Assembly (NCBI GenBank): GCA_002496425.1
Contig: DAJS01000018.1
Location: 1-16,216, forward strand
Reading direction: 5' to 3'
Origin: Acidilobaceae archaeon UBA162
GTDB taxonomy: Archaea; Thermoproteota; Thermoprotei_A; Sulfolobales; Acidilobaceae
DNA length: 16,216 nt
In this document: one piece after another, positions 13,546 to 16,216 of the stretch
Layout: every line of letters begins with the position of its first letter
Numbering within the stretch: position 1 is the first letter of the stretch
Notes under the pieces: generated by a model
Databases searched by the model: none
The model's input: only the letters and a program-made list of their open reading frames with translations
Told to the model about the DNA's origin: nothing
Translations under genes and position numbers: made by a program

Positions 13546-15807
13546 TCACAGGTCGCACGTAGGGCATCCTCCAGCGTACTCCTCAGCCACAGTTACCATA
13601 CTTCCCCAGCTGGCGACTATGCTGCCCGGTGCCAGCTTCGCCTTGCGCCTGGCCCCAATAGCCGGGGGTTCCCTGATCAGTGAGTCTATATCCTGGACAA
13701 TCTGAAGCACCTGCGCTCCCTTGCTCCTGTCCCTGAAGACGGTTATGCCCTTGCACTTGAGCCTCCAGGCCTCGAGGAATACCTGCTTCACGTCCTCAGG
13801 CGTTACATCATGCCTCATGTTAACTGTCTTGCTCACCGCATTATCGACCCACCTCTGGAAGGCTGCCTGCATCCTCACGTGCCACCTCCATTCAATGTCA
13901 AGCGCTGTTGTCAGGACTCTCCGCAGGTCCTCAGATACCCAGGCCAGGTTCCTAATGGATCCTCCCTTGGCGGCCACCTCCTTGATCCTGTCCCTGGTCA
14001 GGTTACCTGTTGCTAACATCCAGTCCCTCAGGAACCTGTTGAGCTCTATCCATGAGAACTGTCTGCTCTGCCTCACATATATCAGCGAGTAGAAGGGCTC
14101 TATGCTACTGCTGGCGTTAGCTATGATACTTATGCTGCCTGTAGGGGCTATTGTGGTCACGGTGGCATTCCTAGTACCCTCTATCATCTCCCTCCTCACC
14201 TTCTCCCAGTCCAGCTTAGGGCGGGATCCTACGATCTTCATTATATGGTCGTCAACCTTACTCTCGTCATATATGGCGTCTGAAGGGACCTGAGGCTCGA
14301 AGTTGAACCTCCCAACCCTGTGTATACTGTGGTTGAACTCGGGGTACGATCCCCTCTCACGGGCCAGTAAGTTGCTCTCATCCCTGGCTACGTATGCTAT
14401 GAACTCCATCAACTTGTCAGCAAGCATTAGGGCTGAGTCACTGTCATAGGGTACTCCAAGCTCGACGAGCATGTCAGCCCAGCCCATAACTCCAAGGCCT
14501 ATCTTCCTGGTCCTCTTGACCGCCTTTTCGATCTCAGGCCTCGGGTACCACGAGGCATCTATGACGTCGTCAAGGAACCTGACAGCAATCCTAATGTCGT
14601 GCTCCAGTTGGGCCCAGTCTATGTTACCTTTAACGACATATTTGCCCAGGTTTATGGAGCCCAGGTTGCAGGCCTCCCAGGGCAGTAGAGGAGTCTCGCC
14701 GCATGGGTTTGTGGCCGAGATCCTGCCAAGGGGCGGTGTTGGGTTGTGATCATTTATAGTGTCAAGGAAGACTAAGCCTGGATCACCCACCTCCCAGGCG
14801 GCCTTGGCTATGGCCTCCAGCAACTCAGCAGCGTTGACTGTTTTAACAGGCTTGCAGCGACGCCACAGCTCAGGCAGGTCGCCACTGAGGAGGCCGCTTA
14901 TGTGGGGGCACTCGCCTGGGTCGAAGAGGGCCCACTCGGACCCTCTCAGCACGGAATCCATAAAGGCGTCGTGCACGCCAACGCTTATGTTGAAGTTCTC
15001 CAGACCTCCTTCGAGCTTGGAGTTCACGAAGTCCGCAAGGTCTGCATGGAGGTCATGTAGTACCCCCATCATGGCGGCCCTGCGCCTGCCACCCTCTTTG
15101 ATGACATCCGCTACCTCATCGAAGAGCCTCATGAAGCTCACGGATCCGCTAGCGGTACCGCCGCTCGACAGTGGCGAGCCCCTTCTCCTCAGTGGGGTAA
15201 AGTCGAAGCCGGCCCCAGCCCCGGTCTTGAAGACCCAGGCGGCCGTGTTGAGGGCAACAAATATGGAGTCTAAGTCATCCTCAAGGGGTATTACAAAGCA
15301 GGCTGCCAGCTGGTGGTACTTTGTGCCGGAGTTCATGAGTGTGGGGCTGTTAGGCATGAAGCGGCCTGAGGACATCATCTCATAGACTTCCTTGCTGAAG
15401 GACAGGGGCTCACCACCATAGGCCCGCTCTGCTGAGGCCACAAACGAGGAGACCCTCTCGAGCATCTCATTAGGCGTCTCGACGACTCTGCTACCCCTCC
15501 TGAGCAGGTAGCGCTCCCTTAGCAGGTTCAGGGCAACCCAGGTGGCCCAGGACTCGAGGCCTTCCAGCCTCTGGGGCACCTCAGTGCCGCGCTCCCAATA
15601 GATCCTCTTGAGGATCAGCCTGCGGGCAGCCTCATTCCATGCAGACTCAAGGAGGCCCCAGTTGGTGAAGAGCTCTAGGGCCTTCCTGTAGACGGCCTCA
15701 GAGTCGCCGCTAGCTCCCAGGAGTTCAAACTCTACCTTTGAGGCCTCTAGGCCTGCCTCGGAGGCTGCTTCCTTAGCCCAGAGGACGGCCTGAGATCTGC
15801 TTAGCAT
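13546..15807 (-). CDS. nrdJ: Adenosylcobalamin-dependent ribonucleotide reductase (class II)
   Basis: NrdJ reduces ribonucleotides to deoxyribonucleotides with a B12-derived radical and needs no oxygen. The 753-aa protein has the catalytic triad N367-x-C369-x-E371 in TNPCGE, with C369 the thiyl-radical cysteine. The reducing pair is C170 (AACFVIPLEDDL) and C380 (EACNLGSINL), 11 residues after C369 as in known class II enzymes. Also visible are KTGAGAGFDFTPLR (194-207), the phosphate-binding APTGSIS (554-560) and a C-terminal redox pair in GGCPTCDL (C748, C751) that shuttles electrons. No ATP-cone is apparent at the N-terminus (no recognisable motif in residues 1-70), so activity control by dATP may be missing; the specificity site would be in the barrel. 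ATG 15807 is preceded by a TATA at 15841-15847. No small subunit is needed or present. Confidence 0.94.
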   Translation of the reverse strand: MLSRSQAVLWAKEAASEAGLEASKVEFELLGASGDSEAVYRKALELFTNWGLLESAWNEAARRLILKRIYWERGTEVPQRLEGLESWATWVALNLLRERYLLRRGSRVVETPNEMLERVSSFVASAERAYGGEPLSFSKEVYEMMSSGRFMPNSPTLMNSGTKYHQLAACFVIPLEDDLDSIFVALNTAAWVFKTGAGAGFDFTPLRRRGSPLSSGGTASGSVSFMRLFDEVADVIKEGGRRRAAMMGVLHDLHADLADFVNSKLEGGLENFNISVGVHDAFMDSVLRGSEWALFDPGECPHISGLLSGDLPELWRRCKPVKTVNAAELLEAIAKAAWEVGDPGLVFLDTINDHNPTPPLGRISATNPCGETPLLPWEACNLGSINLGKYVVKGNIDWAQLEHDIRIAVRFLDDVIDASWYPRPEIEKAVKRTRKIGLGVMGWADMLVELGVPYDSDSALMLADKLMEFIAYVARDESNLLARERGSYPEFNHSIHRVGRFNFEPQVPSDAIYDESKVDDHIMKIVGSRPKLDWEKVRREMIEGTRNATVTTIAPTGSISIIANASSSIEPFYSLIYVRQSRQFSWIELNRFLRDWMLATGNLTRDRIKEVAAKGGSIRNLAWVSEDLRRVLTTALDIEWRWHVRMQAAFQRWVDNAVSKTVNMRHDVTPEDVKQVFLEAWRLKCKGITVFRDRSKGAQVLQIVQDIDSLIREPPAIGARRKAKLAPGSIVASWGSMVTVAEEYAGGCPTCDL

Positions 15808-15840
15808 CTTCTACTTCACCCTTATCTAGGTAGCGAGCAG

Positions 15841-15893
15841 AAATATTCGTTAGCCCAGCACCTTGCTATGCAGAAATAGTTGAAGCCTATTAT
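15841..15893. promoter_or_regulatory. Divergent promoters between nrdJ and the FAD oxidoreductase
   Basis: AATATTT on the minus strand (15847-15841) is centred about 37 bases before ATG 15807 and gives an nrdJ leader of about 11 bases. On the plus strand CTATTATC (near 15887-15893) is a weaker TATA candidate for the gene starting at 15926. Confidence 0.4.
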
Positions 15894-15925
15894 CTGGGCC
15901 TGGCTATAGGGTCTAGGATAAGGAC

Positions 15926-16216
15926 ATGTATGATTACGTGGTAGTGGGCGCTGGTATAGTGGGCCTCTCGGCCGCCTACCATCTGGCCAGGCTTTCAAGA
16001 GGCTCATCAATAATAGTTATCGATAGGGCTGACAGCGTTGGAGCCGGTGACACATCCAAGAGCGCCGCTGCCTTCAGGGCCGCATTCACCAGTAGGGCTA
16101 ACCTTCAGCTGGTTAAGGGAAGCATTGCGTTCTACGAGTCCGTGCAGGAGCAGGGGGGCCACGACCTGGGAATGATGAAGGTAGGCTATCTTTTTGCCGT
16201 GGATAAGAACTATGAG
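15926..16216 (+). CDS. FAD-dependent oxidoreductase, DAO family (N-terminal 97 residues, cut by window edge)
   Basis: The open frame from ATG 15926 runs off the right edge without a stop. It begins with a textbook FAD-binding Rossmann strand-turn-helix: MYDYVVVGAGIVGLSAAYHLA, then the strand IIVIDRAD, whose Asp/Glu-type end binds the adenosine ribose. SVGAGDTSKSAAAFRAAFTSRANLQL follows, the G-x-T-S-x-x-A region after the second strand typical of D-amino-acid oxidase/sarcosine oxidase/glycerol-3-phosphate dehydrogenase relatives. The substrate cannot be predicted from this fragment. AGGATAAGGA just upstream gives a purine-rich ribosome binding site. It is divergent from nrdJ. Confidence 0.85.
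   Translation, partial: MYDYVVVGAGIVGLSAAYHLARLSRGSSIIVIDRADSVGAGDTSKSAAAFRAAFTSRANLQLVKGSIAFYESVQEQGGHDLGMMKVGYLFAVDKNYE

Noticed and set aside
14759..15385. Open frame of 208 codons on the plus strand opposite nrdJ.
   Set aside because: It is fully antisense to conserved catalytic NrdJ sequence, its residues are low in information, and no ribosome binding site fits.
1..16216. Search by eye for CRISPR repeats, transposases, integrases, toxin-antitoxin pairs and long tandem repeats.
   Set aside because: None found. The tRNA-Leu gene at the left edge could in principle be an integration site, but no integrase or duplicated tRNA end is visible.

Overview
The window looks like chromosomal DNA from a thermophilic or hyperthermophilic crenarchaeote. 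The evidence is a full-length reverse gyrase, the crenarchaeal Cdv/ESCRT-III division proteins (CdvA and an ESCRT-III paralogue), an Alba chromatin protein, aIF5A, TFB, ribosomal protein S25e, a B12-dependent ribonucleotide reductase and a tungsten-type aldehyde ferredoxin oxidoreductase. Coding sequence is fairly GC-rich, uses AGG/AGA for Arg and ATA for Ile, and often starts with GTG or TTG. Many genes have a TATA element about 26 bases before the start codon or shortly before it, as in leaderless or short-leader archaeal transcripts. An Acidilobus-like member of the Desulfurococcales/Acidilobales would fit, but that placement is a guess from protein style, not from a search.

Layout: (1) 1-1693: the 5' end of a tRNA-Leu gene on the minus strand, then cdvA (minus), divergent from an ESCRT-III (CdvB-family) gene. 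This is a cell-division island without the Vps4-type ATPase CdvC. (2) 1738-6243: a TrmB-type winged-helix regulator followed by reverse gyrase, both on the plus strand. (3) 6246-7990: panE and panB on the minus strand, overlapping by 37 bases, giving two steps of pantoate/coenzyme A synthesis. (4) 8053-8781: an Alba2-like chromatin protein and translation factor aIF5A, plus strand. (5) 8835-9788: transcription factor B, minus strand, divergent from a circularly permuted ribosome-assembly GTPase (9944-10744). (6) 10731-12563: aldehyde ferredoxin oxidoreductase, minus strand, divergent from a small unidentified helical protein (12698-13141) and S25e (13196-13543). (7) 13546-15807: class II ribonucleotide reductase, minus strand, divergent from the start of a DAO-family FAD oxidoreductase that runs off the right edge.

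Most of the content is core information processing and housekeeping: division, DNA topology and packaging, transcription initiation, translation, ribosome assembly, dNTP and cofactor supply. Packing is very tight. No gap exceeds about 150 bases, and three convergent pairs meet within 2 bases or overlap. I see no insertion sequence, CRISPR array, integrase, toxin-antitoxin pair or other sign of a mobile region, and no clear undescribed multi-gene system. The points most worth a second look are the cdvA/ESCRT-III arrangement, symmetric DNA elements at the tfb and S25e promoters, and the unidentified 148-residue protein.
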